Shown: positions 1 through 6,233 of the stretch, piece after piece
Layout: each line of letters opens with the position of its first letter
How positions within the stretch are numbered: position 1 is the stretch's first letter
Assembly (NCBI GenBank): GCA_001513395.1
Contig: LFTP01000325.1
Span: 1 to 6,519, forward strand
Direction of reading: 5' to 3'
Length of the DNA: 6,519 nt
Source: Clostridia bacterium DTU080
GTDB taxonomy: Bacteria > Bacillota > Limnochordia > DTU080
Translations under genes and position numbers: made by a program
Notes under the pieces: generated by a model
Seen by the model: only the letters and a program-made list of their open reading frames with translations
The model's database searches: none
Told to the model about the DNA's origin: nothing

Positions 1-13
1 CTGGTTGAGTGGT

Positions 14-33
14 GAGGGCTTCTTTCAGCCCTC
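14..33. other. Small perfect hairpin at window edge
   Basis: The arms GAGGGCT (14-20) and AGCCCTC (27-33) pair perfectly over 7 bp around a 6-base loop. There is no T-tract on either strand, so it is not a clear intrinsic terminator. It lies beyond the terminator of the binding-protein gene and may belong to the next gene to the left, which is outside the window. Function unknown. Confidence 0.35.
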
Positions 34-53
34 CGGCTCGGCAGACATGCCGG

Positions 54-95
54 GCGCACAAAGAGCCCCGAAAGGATGCTCCTCCTTCCGGGGCT
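54..95 (-). terminator. Intrinsic terminator for the solute-binding protein gene
   Basis: On the minus strand, arms at 95-83 and 76-64 form a 13-bp GC-rich stem with one G-U pair and a 6-base loop, followed by CTTTGTG. The T-tract is short, but the stem is strong and sits about 28 bases past the stop codon of the minus-strand gene ending at 123. It implies that the binding protein gene ends its transcription unit here, with no permease genes co-transcribed downstream. Confidence 0.7.
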
Positions 96-122
96 GCCGG
101 TGGATTGTCGTTCGGCTCTCCG

Positions 123-1397
123 CTAATCCGCCAGGATGATGTTAGCGATCCGTTCGGATTCCGCCAGTGCGGCAGCGGGCGCCATCGTACTGTTCAGGAC
201 CTGTGTGAATAAAGGTGCCGTCTGTCTGTTGATCTCCGGGAAGCGGATGTAGGGATACGGTTTGGCGTAGGTCAAGATGGTCGGAATGCTAGCCAGCAGA
301 GGCACGTTGCGCATGGCCCGAGCAAAGGTCGGGCTGCTGTAGCAATCGCGCCGGGAAGAGCTGGCCTTCACCGAGCCGTAGTGGACGAAGCTTTCCACTT
401 GTACGTCAGGTCGCATCCAAATCGCCATCACCGCAAAGCCCAGGTCAGGATTCTTCGCACCCTTAGGAATGACAAACATGTTACCCCAGCCAACCCCGCT
501 GGGTGTCGTGCCCTGAGGTCCGAGCGGCATGGGAGCCATCCGCAACCACTGGGCAAAATCCGGATCTATCGGTTCAATGCCCCAGTTCATAGCCGAAGTC
601 TCCCAGTAGACCATGGAGGCTGTCTTGTTAGGCAAAGCGGACGTACCCGCACCCGAAATCTTGACATCGTATCTTTTCTCCAGATCGTACATAAACTCCA
701 GGGCCTGAATCCCCTGTTCAGTGTTGAAAGCTACCTTCTTGCCGGAGGGGTCGTAGAATTCTCCTCCGTTGGAGTAAAGGTAGCTGGCAAAGGAGACCCG
801 ATTGAACGACGAGACATACCCGCTGCGAGTGAGTCGGCCTTCCGAATCAAAACGCCTCAATCGCTGAGCATATCTGACCAGATCATCCCAAGTCTTCAGG
901 GCTTCGGGACGCTCATCCAGCCCGGATTCCGCCAAGTGATCCTTGTTGTAGAGTATACAGGCCACCTCGAGCCCCCAGGGGACACCGAAGGTGCGGCCGT
1001 CTTTTTGACAGAAGATCCAGGAAGCGGGCATGAAATTCTCTTCGGTCAGATGCGGAGTTCTGGCGATATAACTGTCGAGTTCCATAAGTACCCCGGCCTC
1101 ATACAGATCTCGTGCGTAGTTGATGGAGGCCAAGCTTGTATCAGGCACGACACCGCTAGCCGCGGCCGTGAGCAGCTTGTCCGGTGAGTTGGCGACGAAC
1201 TCAAATCGCAAGGTAGCGTCCGGATGATCCTCCTCAAACCACTTGGTAATCTTCTCACGCCACGTGTTGTACAGATCTGTCACGTGAGCGGTCCACATCC
1301 AGACCACCACTTCGCGCTTTGCCGCGGCGACCGCCGCAACACTGCCAGTCATTCCTATGACACACAATAACAGAAACATGGCTATAACGCGCCTCAT
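123..1397 (-). CDS. ABC transporter extracellular solute-binding protein, family 1 (sugar type)
   Basis: This is a 424-residue periplasmic or extracellular binding protein of the MalE/UgpB-like superfamily, which captures a sugar or similar solute for an ABC importer. Residues 1-26 form a Sec signal peptide: RR start, hydrophobic core, and an AVAAA end suited to signal peptidase I. Cys12 is not in a proper lipobox because Leu precedes it, so a lipid anchor is unlikely. The mature part has the expected landmarks: a VVVWMW first strand (about 30-35), the SINYARDLYEAG segment (91-102), and TFGVPWGLEVACILYNKDHL (136-155), typical of this family's hinge region. Length is normal. The ATG is preceded by AGGGGGG (1411-1405) with 7-base spacing. 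No permease or ATPase gene adjoins it: a terminator follows and a divergent gene lies upstream. The substrate cannot be told from sequence. Family call is strong; sugar specificity is inference. Confidence 0.92.
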   Translation of the reverse strand: MRRVIAMFLLLCVIGMTGSVAAVAAAKREVVVWMWTAHVTDLYNTWREKITKWFEEDHPDATLRFEFVANSPDKLLTAAASGVVPDTSLASINYARDLYEAGVLMELDSYIARTPHLTEENFMPASWIFCQKDGRTFGVPWGLEVACILYNKDHLAESGLDERPEALKTWDDLVRYAQRLRRFDSEGRLTRSGYVSSFNRVSFASYLYSNGGEFYDPSGKKVAFNTEQGIQALEFMYDLEKRYDVKISGAGTSALPNKTASMVYWETSAMNWGIEPIDPDFAQWLRMAPMPLGPQGTTPSGVGWGNMFVIPKGAKNPDLGFAVMAIWMRPDVQVESFVHYGSVKASSSRRDCYSSPTFARAMRNVPLLASIPTILTYAKPYPYIRFPEINRQTAPLFTQVLNSTMAPAAALAESERIANIILAD

Positions 1398-1598
1398 TTG
1401 GTTACCCCCCTATTAATAATGCTAAGTCATCGCGCAAGTCTGTTTCCGTAATCTTTTCCATGTCCGTTTTCGCTCACCTTCCTAATTGAGAAATTGTTAA
1501 GCCTTAGATGCTCTATGCCAAAAACGTTCATCTTTGGGCAGGGTCAAAAGGCCTTTGTCCCGAACTACTTGTTTACACGCATGCAGAAGGTGATCTTG
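1398..1598. promoter_or_regulatory. Divergent intergenic region between binding protein and acetyltransferase genes
   Basis: If the acetyltransferase starts at 1599, this 201-base stretch must hold the promoters of both divergent genes. On the minus side only the AGGGGGG ribosome binding site (1411-1405) is clear. On the plus side TTGAGA (1486-1491) resembles a -35 box, but no good -10 lies at the right distance. I see no convincing operator or RNA structure. Confidence 0.4.
1585..1594 (+). promoter_or_regulatory. Ribosome binding site that decides the acetyltransferase start
   Basis: The sequence AGAAGGTGAT ends its AAGG core at 1590, leaving 8 bases to the ATG at 1599. The in-frame TTG at 1494 and the ATG codons at 1515 and 1581 have no comparable site. 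This favours 1599 as the start. Confidence 0.6.
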
Positions 1599-2153
1599 AT
1601 GAGCTCTGACGCTGTGCGTTTTGCCATGTGGCTAAGTGACTTAAACAGCCTTCCGGAGATCACCGTCCCGCCGGGTTACACTCTTCGCACGTATCGCGAC
1701 GGTGATGCGGCGGCATGGTGTCGCATCATGAGCGGGCAAGTCGGTCAGTGGACCGTGGAACGCTTTTATACTGACGTTCATGATCAGCCTGTCTTTCGCC
1801 CTGACGGGCTTTTTTTTGCCGTTCATGATGACACACCGGTGGCTACGGCCTGTGCCTGGTGGATTCCGGAAAAATACGGAGCGGATGTGGGCATACTGCA
1901 CATGGTAGCCACGGATCCTGCCCACCGTAGCCGAGGATTGGGTCGAGCGGTGTCCTTGTCCGTGATTCGTTTTCTCGCCGCGCAGGGTATGAGAGCCTGT
2001 GTGCTTAGCACGACGTCTCAACGTTTGGCGGCCATCAGGCTTTATCTGTCCTTGGGCTTTGAGCCAGAACTGGATACGCCGGAGATCCGGGCTCTGTGGC
2101 CGGACATCCTACGGGCGATCGGTAACCGAGAGATCGCCGAAACAAAAAATTAA
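1599..2153 (+). CDS. GNAT-family N-acetyltransferase
   Basis: The 184-residue protein has the GNAT fold, which moves an acetyl group from acetyl-CoA to an amine; the acceptor is unknown. The acetyl-CoA-binding motif A is at residues 98-120: VGILHMVATDP then RSRGLG (110-115), which fits the R/Q-x-x-G-x-G/A pyrophosphate loop. Motif B follows at 144-156 (AAIRLYLSLGFEP), where the Tyr is typically placed as the general acid. The N-terminal half (YTLRTYRDGDAAAW, 27-40) is the usual first strand and helix. The reading frame stays open back to a TTG at 1494, which would add 35 residues, but that extension looks non-homologous and lacks a ribosome binding site. The gene is transcribed divergently from the binding protein gene and stands alone. 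It ends in TAA, 136 bases before the peroxiredoxin gene. Confidence 0.88.
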   Translation: MSSDAVRFAMWLSDLNSLPEITVPPGYTLRTYRDGDAAAWCRIMSGQVGQWTVERFYTDVHDQPVFRPDGLFFAVHDDTPVATACAWWIPEKYGADVGILHMVATDPAHRSRGLGRAVSLSVIRFLAAQGMRACVLSTTSQRLAAIRLYLSLGFEPELDTPEIRALWPDILRAIGNREIAETKN

Positions 2154-2255
2154 CATGTAGTTATGGTTATCAGGTAGGAATCTATATCGCTAATGTTGTA
2201 AGTAGAGACACAAGGCGTTAGGGAGTACATGCATGTTAAGGCCGTGAGGGTCGAC

Positions 2256-2276
2256 ATGGAGAATTACATATCATGA
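2256..2276 (+). other. Possible six-codon leader peptide (MENYIS) upstream of peroxiredoxin
   Basis: ATG at 2256 is preceded by GAGGG (2246-2250) at 5-base spacing. It reads six codons to a TGA at 2274-2276 whose bases overlap the peroxiredoxin ribosome binding site. This geometry could couple translation of the two frames, but such short frames arise readily by chance. Confidence 0.15.
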
Positions 2277-2281
2277 GGAGG
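2276..2281 (+). promoter_or_regulatory. Strong ribosome binding site fixing the GTG start of peroxiredoxin
   Basis: A full AGGAGG lies 8 bases ahead of GTG at 2290. The alternative ATG at 2314 would match the usual Prx6 N-terminus (MPLIGDDAP), but its nearest purine-rich site is about 17 bases away, too far to be good. Confidence 0.7.
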
Positions 2282-2289
2282 TAGTCTTC

Positions 2290-2970
2290 GTGGAGGAAGC
2301 CGTAACGACTCGTATGCCCCTGATCGGTGACGACGCCCCGGCTTTTAAGGCGAACTCGACACAAGGCGTGATCAACTTCCCGGATGATTACAAGGGAAAA
2401 TGGGTCATTCTCTTCAGCCATCCCGCTGACTTCACCCCGGTTTGTACGACCGAGTTCATGACGTTTGCCACCATGCAGGAGGAGTTCAAAAAGCTCAATG
2501 TAGAGTTGATCGGACTCTCCGTTGACGGTCTTTTTTCTCACATCGCCTGGTTGCGCACCATCAAGGAAAAGATCGAGTGGAAGGGTATGAAGAACGTCGA
2601 GGTCACCTTCCCGCTGATCGACGATATCAAGATGGAAGTGGCCAAGAAGTACGGCATGATTCAGCCCAACGCTTCGACCACACAAGCGGTGCGAGCGGTG
2701 TTCATCATCGACGACAAGGCCAAGGTGCGTTGCATACTCTACTACCCGCAGTCGACCGGTCGAAACTTCGACGAGATTAAGCGGATCGTCATCGCCTTGC
2801 AAAAAGCTGACGCTGAGGGCATAGCCACTCCCGCCGACTGGAGGCCCGGTGATGATGTCATCATTCCTCCTCCCGGCTCCTGTGGGGCTGCTCAAGAGCG
2901 TGTCGAACAGCAAGACGATGACTACTACTGCCTCGACTGGTTCCTGTGCTTCAGAAGGGAGAAAAAATAA
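2290..2970 (+). CDS. Peroxiredoxin, Prx6 (AhpC/TSA, 1-Cys-like) family
   Basis: This 226-residue cytoplasmic thiol peroxidase reduces hydrogen peroxide and organic hydroperoxides. The active-site motif HPADFTPVCTTEF (44-56) carries the peroxidatic Cys52 with Pro45 and Thr49; the conserved active-site Arg is probably Arg135 in QAVRAVFIID. The C-terminal extension (about 170-226), which contains PADWRPGDDVIIPPP, is the Prx6-type dimerisation region. The tail holds Cys198 and the pair Cys214/Cys220 in YYCLDWFLCF. Archaeal and anaerobe Prx6 proteins carry a similar CX5C tail that resolves Cys52 as a disulfide, so the enzyme probably works as an atypical 2-Cys type. Length is normal for that group. 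The GTG start is chosen from a perfect Shine-Dalgarno site. It is convergent with the feo genes and shares a terminator region with them. Family call is firm; the resolving-Cys role is by analogy. Confidence 0.95.
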   Translation: MEEAVTTRMPLIGDDAPAFKANSTQGVINFPDDYKGKWVILFSHPADFTPVCTTEFMTFATMQEEFKKLNVELIGLSVDGLFSHIAWLRTIKEKIEWKGMKNVEVTFPLIDDIKMEVAKKYGMIQPNASTTQAVRAVFIIDDKAKVRCILYYPQSTGRNFDEIKRIVIALQKADAEGIATPADWRPGDDVIIPPPGSCGAAQERVEQQDDDYYCLDWFLCFRREKK

Positions 2971-2987
2971 GGGTCCGACATAGACCC
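2971..2987 (+). other. Short hairpin right after peroxiredoxin stop
   Basis: GGGTC (2971-2975) and GACCC (2983-2987) can pair over 5 bp around a 7-base loop immediately after the TAA stop. It is weak, has no T-tract, and probably only supplements the stronger hairpin at 3000-3028. Confidence 0.3.
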
Positions 2988-2999
2988 GGATTTGAGTTT

Positions 3000-3028
3000 G
3001 TGACGCGCGCCAATGAGGTGCGCGTCAC
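3000..3028. terminator. Hairpin terminator shared by convergent peroxiredoxin and feoB-N genes
   Basis: Arms 3000-3011 and 3017-3028 form a 12-bp GC-rich stem with one G-U pair and a 5-base loop (AATGA). It is followed on the plus strand by the moderately T-rich CTTCTATTCG. It lies between the convergent stops at 2970 and 3096, so it can serve both directions, more convincingly the plus strand. The lack of a long T-tract lowers certainty. Confidence 0.65.
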
Positions 3029-3095
3029 CTTCTATTCGATGGGGATACCAACCACACGCTCTGGGCCAAAACAGAGACCGCAGCAGTCTTCTTCG

Positions 3096-3875
3096 TCATC
3101 TTCCGGCCAGGGCTAAGATCCCATCCATGAGAGTGTCCTGAGGCATGTCGCGTTCCGTAAGATATTCCCGCAAAGCCTCAAAAACGGTATGGTCTTTCTC
3201 CAAAAGACGGAGTGCGAGCCATCGGCTGTTGACGTGAGCGGCCAACATCGGATCCATCATGGCGATCACGTCGTCCACCGCTTGTTCCACGAGTTCGCCG
3301 TATGTTACCTGTCGCGGACGAAGCTCGATTCTTCCGTCCACCACTTGCCGCACGGCTCTCATCAGTTCCGTGACCCCGCTACCGCTCCGGGCGCTCGTGG
3401 CCACTACAGGTACGCCCAAACTCTCCTCCAATGCGCCCGTATTCACCGCCACTCCTTTGCGTTGGGCTTCATCGATCAAATTGACGCAGACAACTATCCT
3501 ATTTGTGATCTCCATAACCTGTAAGACCAGGGTGAGGTGTCGCTCAAGAGCGGTAGCATCCGCCATGACGATCGTGGCGTCGGGTTGGCCGAAACAGATA
3601 AAATCCCTGGCCACACGCTCCTCAGCAGTGGCAGCAAGTAGTGTGTATGTGCCTGGCAGATCAATGATCCTGAACGTCCCAAATGGGCTCAGACATACAC
3701 CCTCTGTGCGCAAGACGGTCTTACCGGGCCAGTTGCCGGTATGCTGTCGCATGCCCGTCAAACGGTTAAACAGCGTTGTCTTCCCCGTGTTCGGATTCCC
3801 GGCCAAAGCCACCACCGGATGGCGACCGCTTCCGGAGGCTCGCCGGCGAAACCTAAGCCGCCACCGAGCGGACAT
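3096..3875 (-). CDS. feoB: FeoB-type GTPase domain protein without the membrane permease part (split or truncated FeoB)
   Basis: The 259-residue protein is the cytosolic GTPase module of ferrous iron transporter FeoB. The G motifs are all present: G1 GNPNTGKT (26-33), G2 region GNWPGKTV (47-54), G3 DLPG (72-75), G4 NLID (132-135) and G5 SAR (161-163). Asn29 is the residue FeoB proteins use for K+-assisted hydrolysis. Residues about 180-259 form the helical domain that normally links to the membrane. A full FeoB is about 600-800 residues with multiple transmembrane segments; here TGA ends the protein before any of them, and the 125 bases up to the convergent peroxiredoxin gene cannot hold them. 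Some anaerobic Firmicutes encode FeoB-N and the permease as separate proteins, so this may be natural. The start has GGGGAGG (3890-3884) at 8 bases, overlapping the feoA 3' end. An Arg-rich N-terminus (residues 4-12) precedes the fold. Confidence 0.9.
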   Translation of the reverse strand: MSARWRLRFRRRASGSGRHPVVALAGNPNTGKTTLFNRLTGMRQHTGNWPGKTVLRTEGVCLSPFGTFRIIDLPGTYTLLAATAEERVARDFICFGQPDATIVMADATALERHLTLVLQVMEITNRIVVCVNLIDEAQRKGVAVNTGALEESLGVPVVATSARSGSGVTELMRAVRQVVDGRIELRPRQVTYGELVEQAVDDVIAMMDPMLAAHVNSRWLALRLLEKDHTVFEALREYLTERDMPQDTLMDGILALAGR

Positions 3876-3878
3876 CGT

Positions 3879-4124
3879 TTACGCCTCCCCTACGTCCCTG
3901 ACTCTCACGGTTTGTGCATCCGCCTGCCTCAAAGCCATTGCAGTCCCTCTGAACACGTACAAGACCGGATCGCCCAAAGGGCTTCGCCTGATCACTCTGA
4001 TGCGAGTCCCTGGAACCAGACCCAGATCAAGCAGACGCCAGCGCGTCTCAACGTCAGCCTCTATTTCGCAGACCAATGCCTCTTCACCGACTGCCAAGGA
4101 GGACAGGGTCCGATGTCCGGTCAT
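3879..4124 (-). CDS. feoA: Ferrous iron transport protein A (FeoA)
   Basis: The 81-residue protein is an SH3-like FeoA, a small cytosolic partner thought to assist or regulate FeoB-driven Fe(II) uptake. The diagnostic segment is RLLDLGLVPGTRIRVIRRSP (30-49) followed by LGDPVLYVFRG (50-60) and the terminal strand MALRQADAQTVRV (63-75), matching the family from end to end. ATG at 4124 has AAGGGGTGA just upstream (4139-4131). It is the first gene of a two-gene operon: TAA is only 3 bases before the feoB start, so the two are translationally linked. Nothing in it looks damaged. No clear Fur or DtxR box was found ahead of it. Confidence 0.95.
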   Translation of the reverse strand: MTGHRTLSSLAVGEEALVCEIEADVETRWRLLDLGLVPGTRIRVIRRSPLGDPVLYVFRGTAMALRQADAQTVRVRDVGEA

Positions 4125-4379
4125 CTTTTCTCACCCCTTTTTTGCTTATTCACTGGCCTTAGCATATGGTTCACAACGCTTTTTCGTGCGGATACCGATG
4201 AGCACGGCAAGTGAGAGGAATACCGCGTCACTGGCGCAAATCCCATGACATCTAGCCAAAGACTCCCACAGCCGTACAAGATCCGCCTTTCTTCCGCTGG
4301 CCGCCGATGGTCGCAAAAGGCGACCGGATGTACTACTGTCGCGACACGTGAAATACGGCCGTCACCGTCGCGTACCCTA
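4125..4379 (-). promoter_or_regulatory. Upstream region of the feoAB-N operon
   Basis: The stretch ahead of feoA holds a clear ribosome binding site (4139-4131) inside a purine-rich leader. No consensus promoter is evident: TATGCT (minus strand, near 4165) is a possible -10 without a matching -35. I see no Fur, DtxR or riboswitch signature. A 96-codon minus-strand frame covers this region but its composition is not protein-like. Confidence 0.3.
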
Positions 4380-4849
4380 TCACCGCCCGCGGATGCAATC
4401 CGGACAGTCATGGAGCACGGTCAAAAAGGCGTCAATCCCTGCAACGGCCTCTAAACCTGCCCAAGAATCCATAAAAGGTTCAAGAACGCACCACAACGAT
4501 TGCTCATCACTCTCAAGGGCCTGGGCATTGCCGTTTTCACTGACAATGAGCGAAGTCGGTGTCGCGGCTTCAAAAGTCACGTGGTCGAAAAAGAGCGATA
4601 CCACCGGCAGGGACAGTCAGGTTTTGTCAAGAACACTTTTTGCTGGGGTTTCCTCCTGACAGCCCCGGTCTATGGAGTCGCTGACCTCTCCGAAGCCGTC
4701 AGGCGATGCATCCCACATCATGGTTTCAACCATCTTCTGTGTCACATCGCCGCACATCGATGTCTCCAATGAACGGATGCTATAGTTGAGATTGCAGCCG
4801 CTCGCCAAACAACATTGGCGCAGACAGATCATATTTGCCGGCGTCGATA

Positions 4850-4878
4850 TTGACAAACGGAGACGTATGAGGTGTACT
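4850..4878 (+). promoter_or_regulatory. Sigma-70-type promoter for the CofE-like gene
   Basis: A perfect -35 box TTGACA (4850-4855) is followed after exactly 17 bases by TGTACT (4873-4878), which matches 4 of 6 of the -10 consensus. Transcription would start near 4885, giving a leader of about 40 bases before the gene at 4926. Position and spacing are good; the -10 is moderate. Confidence 0.55.
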
Positions 4879-4917
4879 TGTTGAGTGGTGCCATCGTCTA
4901 TGAGTCCGACAAGAAAT

Positions 4918-4922
4918 GAGGA
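4918..4922 (+). promoter_or_regulatory. Ribosome binding site of the CofE-like gene; start ambiguous
   Basis: GAGGA lies 3 bases before GTG at 4926 and 9 bases before a second in-frame GTG at 4932. By spacing the second start is better; the difference is two residues. Confidence 0.5.
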
Positions 4923-4925
4923 TGT

Positions 4926-6110
4926 GTGAAAGTGACCAGGTTGCCCGATTATATAGGAATATCTGCCTTAGGCCTGAAAATGGGGGTCGTCGTACCCGGA
5001 AGCGATATCGTGCACATGGTCTACGACGCATTGGAGAAATGCGATGCCGATGGCCTTTTGCATGACGATGATACGGTTTGCATCACCGAATCGATTGTCG
5101 CCAGAGCTCAGAACAACCTCGTTACCACTGACGATATTGCCCTGGATACGCGCCGGAAGCTGAATCTCAAGCCAAATGCCAAGCTAGGGGTCTTGTTCCC
5201 CCTTCTCAGCCGTAATCGTTTTTCTTTGATCCTCAAGGGTCTTGCCAGGGCCGTAAACTCTGGGGAAGTCATAGTGCAGTTTGCCCACCCGACTGATGAG
5301 GTAGGCAATCCGCTGTTGTCAAAAGAGGCCGCTGAGGCCCTGGGAAAAGAGGACAAGGACGTCATCTCGTTGGCTGAGCTTGGCAACAACAGAACGCGCC
5401 ATCCCATCACCGGTGTGGATTATATAGAGCTCTATCAACAGATCATCGATGATCAGGGCGCTCGGCCCAACCTTTATCTGTGCAATGATCCGCTGGAGTT
5501 GATCCGGCATGAACCGGACGGCATTGTAGTGGCCAATGTCCACAGTCGGAATCGATTGAGGCAACAGTTGCAGGCCGCAAATCAAAACTGCATCACGTTG
5601 CAAGACCTGTGCACTACAGGCGAGACCGCTTGGTCTGAGTGGGGTCTGTTGGGCAGCAACCTATCATCGGATGACGTGCTCAAACTGGCTCCCAGGGAAG
5701 CCAGCAAGATAGCCAATGAGCTCCAAAGCCTCGTGGCCGAAAGGTTGGGCAAACACATAGAAGTGATAATCTACGGTGACGGCGCCTACCGAGATCCGTC
5801 CACGGGTATTTACGAGCTGGCCGACCCGCAGCCCGCATTCGGTATCACCGCGGGCTTGCGCGATCGCTATCGCTGTGGATTGAAGTACAAGTACATCGTG
5901 GATGACATGTGGCTCAAAGGCAGCAGCATCGCTGATATTGAAGCGGCCTTGGAAGCGCGCAAAAAAGAGACTCCCACTCCGGGAAGTGCCGAAACCGAAG
6001 GTACGACGCCGCGCAGAATGGAAGATCTGCTTGCCACGTTAGCTGATCTGGTCAGCGGCTCCTCGGACGCAGGCACACCGGTGGTACTGATCAAGGGTTT
6101 CCTGGACTGA
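4926..6110 (+). CDS. Coenzyme F420-0:L-glutamate ligase (CofE)-like family protein
   Basis: The 394-residue protein resembles the CofE/F420_ligase family, whose archetype adds glutamate to coenzyme F420-0 using GTP. The N-terminal part is the clearest: VVVPGSDIVHMVYDAL (21-36) and then DDDTVCITESIVARAQNNLV (47-66), the family's DGDIVVVTSKIVSKAEG-like strand-turn-helix. Later landmarks are LCNDPLEL (185-192), GIVVANVHSRNRLR (199-212) and YGDGAYRDPSTGIYELADP (283-301), an acidic segment that could bind metal and nucleotide. Residues about 345-362 form a Pro/Thr/Glu-rich linker before a short C-terminal segment ending VVLIKGFLD. It is longer than archaeal CofE (about 250 residues), like the variants seen in anaerobic bacteria that make no F420. 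No F420 genes adjoin it, so its real substrate is unknown. The gene is monocistronic, with its own promoter and terminator. Start is GTG at 4926 or 4932. Confidence 0.75.
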   Translation: MKVTRLPDYIGISALGLKMGVVVPGSDIVHMVYDALEKCDADGLLHDDDTVCITESIVARAQNNLVTTDDIALDTRRKLNLKPNAKLGVLFPLLSRNRFSLILKGLARAVNSGEVIVQFAHPTDEVGNPLLSKEAAEALGKEDKDVISLAELGNNRTRHPITGVDYIELYQQIIDDQGARPNLYLCNDPLELIRHEPDGIVVANVHSRNRLRQQLQAANQNCITLQDLCTTGETAWSEWGLLGSNLSSDDVLKLAPREASKIANELQSLVAERLGKHIEVIIYGDGAYRDPSTGIYELADPQPAFGITAGLRDRYRCGLKYKYIVDDMWLKGSSIADIEAALEARKKETPTPGSAETEGTTPRRMEDLLATLADLVSGSSDAGTPVVLIKGFLD

Positions 6111-6121
6111 TGAAATCAATG

Positions 6122-6162
6122 GGGCTGTCCCACGACCTGGCCGAGGGGCAGCCCTTGTTTTT
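6122..6162 (+). terminator. Intrinsic terminator of the CofE-like gene
   Basis: Arms GGGCTGTCCC (6122-6131) and GGGGCAGCCC (6145-6154) form a 10-bp GC-rich stem with one G-U pair, followed directly by TTGTTTTT (6155-6162). This is a textbook rho-independent terminator, beginning 12 bases past the TGA stop. Confidence 0.92.
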
Positions 6163-6233
6163 CCTCGGGTTCCATGGTACGGTCCCGCCGAATGGCTTGT
6201 GATACTCATGGCGCTTTGGCGTCGCATGTTCGG

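Larger units (their letters stand above)
2154..2289 (+). promoter_or_regulatory. Leader region of the peroxiredoxin gene
   Basis: This 136-base gap holds a possible weak promoter (TTATGG at 2161-2166, 16 bases, TATATC at 2183-2188), a perfect 10-bp palindrome ACATGCATGT (2227-2236), and a 6-codon reading frame at 2256-2276. No PerR-like or other known peroxide-regulator box is evident. The promoter match is poor and the palindrome may be chance. Confidence 0.3.
4380..4922 (-). pseudogene. Possible decayed minus-strand gene of unknown function
   Basis: One minus-strand frame stays open from about 4916 down to 4380, broken only by a TGA at 4619-4617. The part after the TGA (4604-4380) reads as ordinary protein, for example FFDHVTFEAATPTSLIVSEN and SWAGLEAVAGIDAFLTVLHD, ending in CPDCIRGR. 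The part before it includes GDVTQKMVETMMWDASPDGF. Further upstream a different frame gives SPFVNIDAGKYDLSAPMLF before a stop at 4782-4780, which suggests a frameshift as well. No start with a ribosome binding site is seen. I do not recognise a family. It may be a gene broken by one frameshift and one nonsense change, or chance open frames. The plus-strand promoter of the next gene overlaps its upstream end. Confidence 0.3.

Noticed and set aside
381..1187. Plus-strand open frame of 268 codons inside the binding protein gene
   Set aside because: It is fully antisense to a well-supported solute-binding protein and contains no family motif.
3096..3098. Alternative genetic code with TGA read as an amino acid (TGA interrupts iscB and the decayed frame)
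   Set aside because: The CofE-like gene ends at TGA TGA right before its terminator, and reading through the feoB-N TGA gives no FeoB-like sequence. TGA acts as a stop.
3259..4248. Long plus-strand open frame (329 codons) opposite feoB-N and feoA
   Set aside because: It is antisense to two clearly recognised genes, and its Ser/Thr/Arg-rich composition has no recognisable domain; it is a shadow of their codon bias.
4121..4411. Minus-strand 96-codon frame upstream of feoA
   Set aside because: It overlaps the feoA start and its ribosome binding site, has no Shine-Dalgarno of its own and no recognisable motif.
4880..4890. Eleven-base match GTTGAGTGGTG shared with positions 4-14
   Set aside because: It is a single short match without flanking similarity or element context; it may well be chance.
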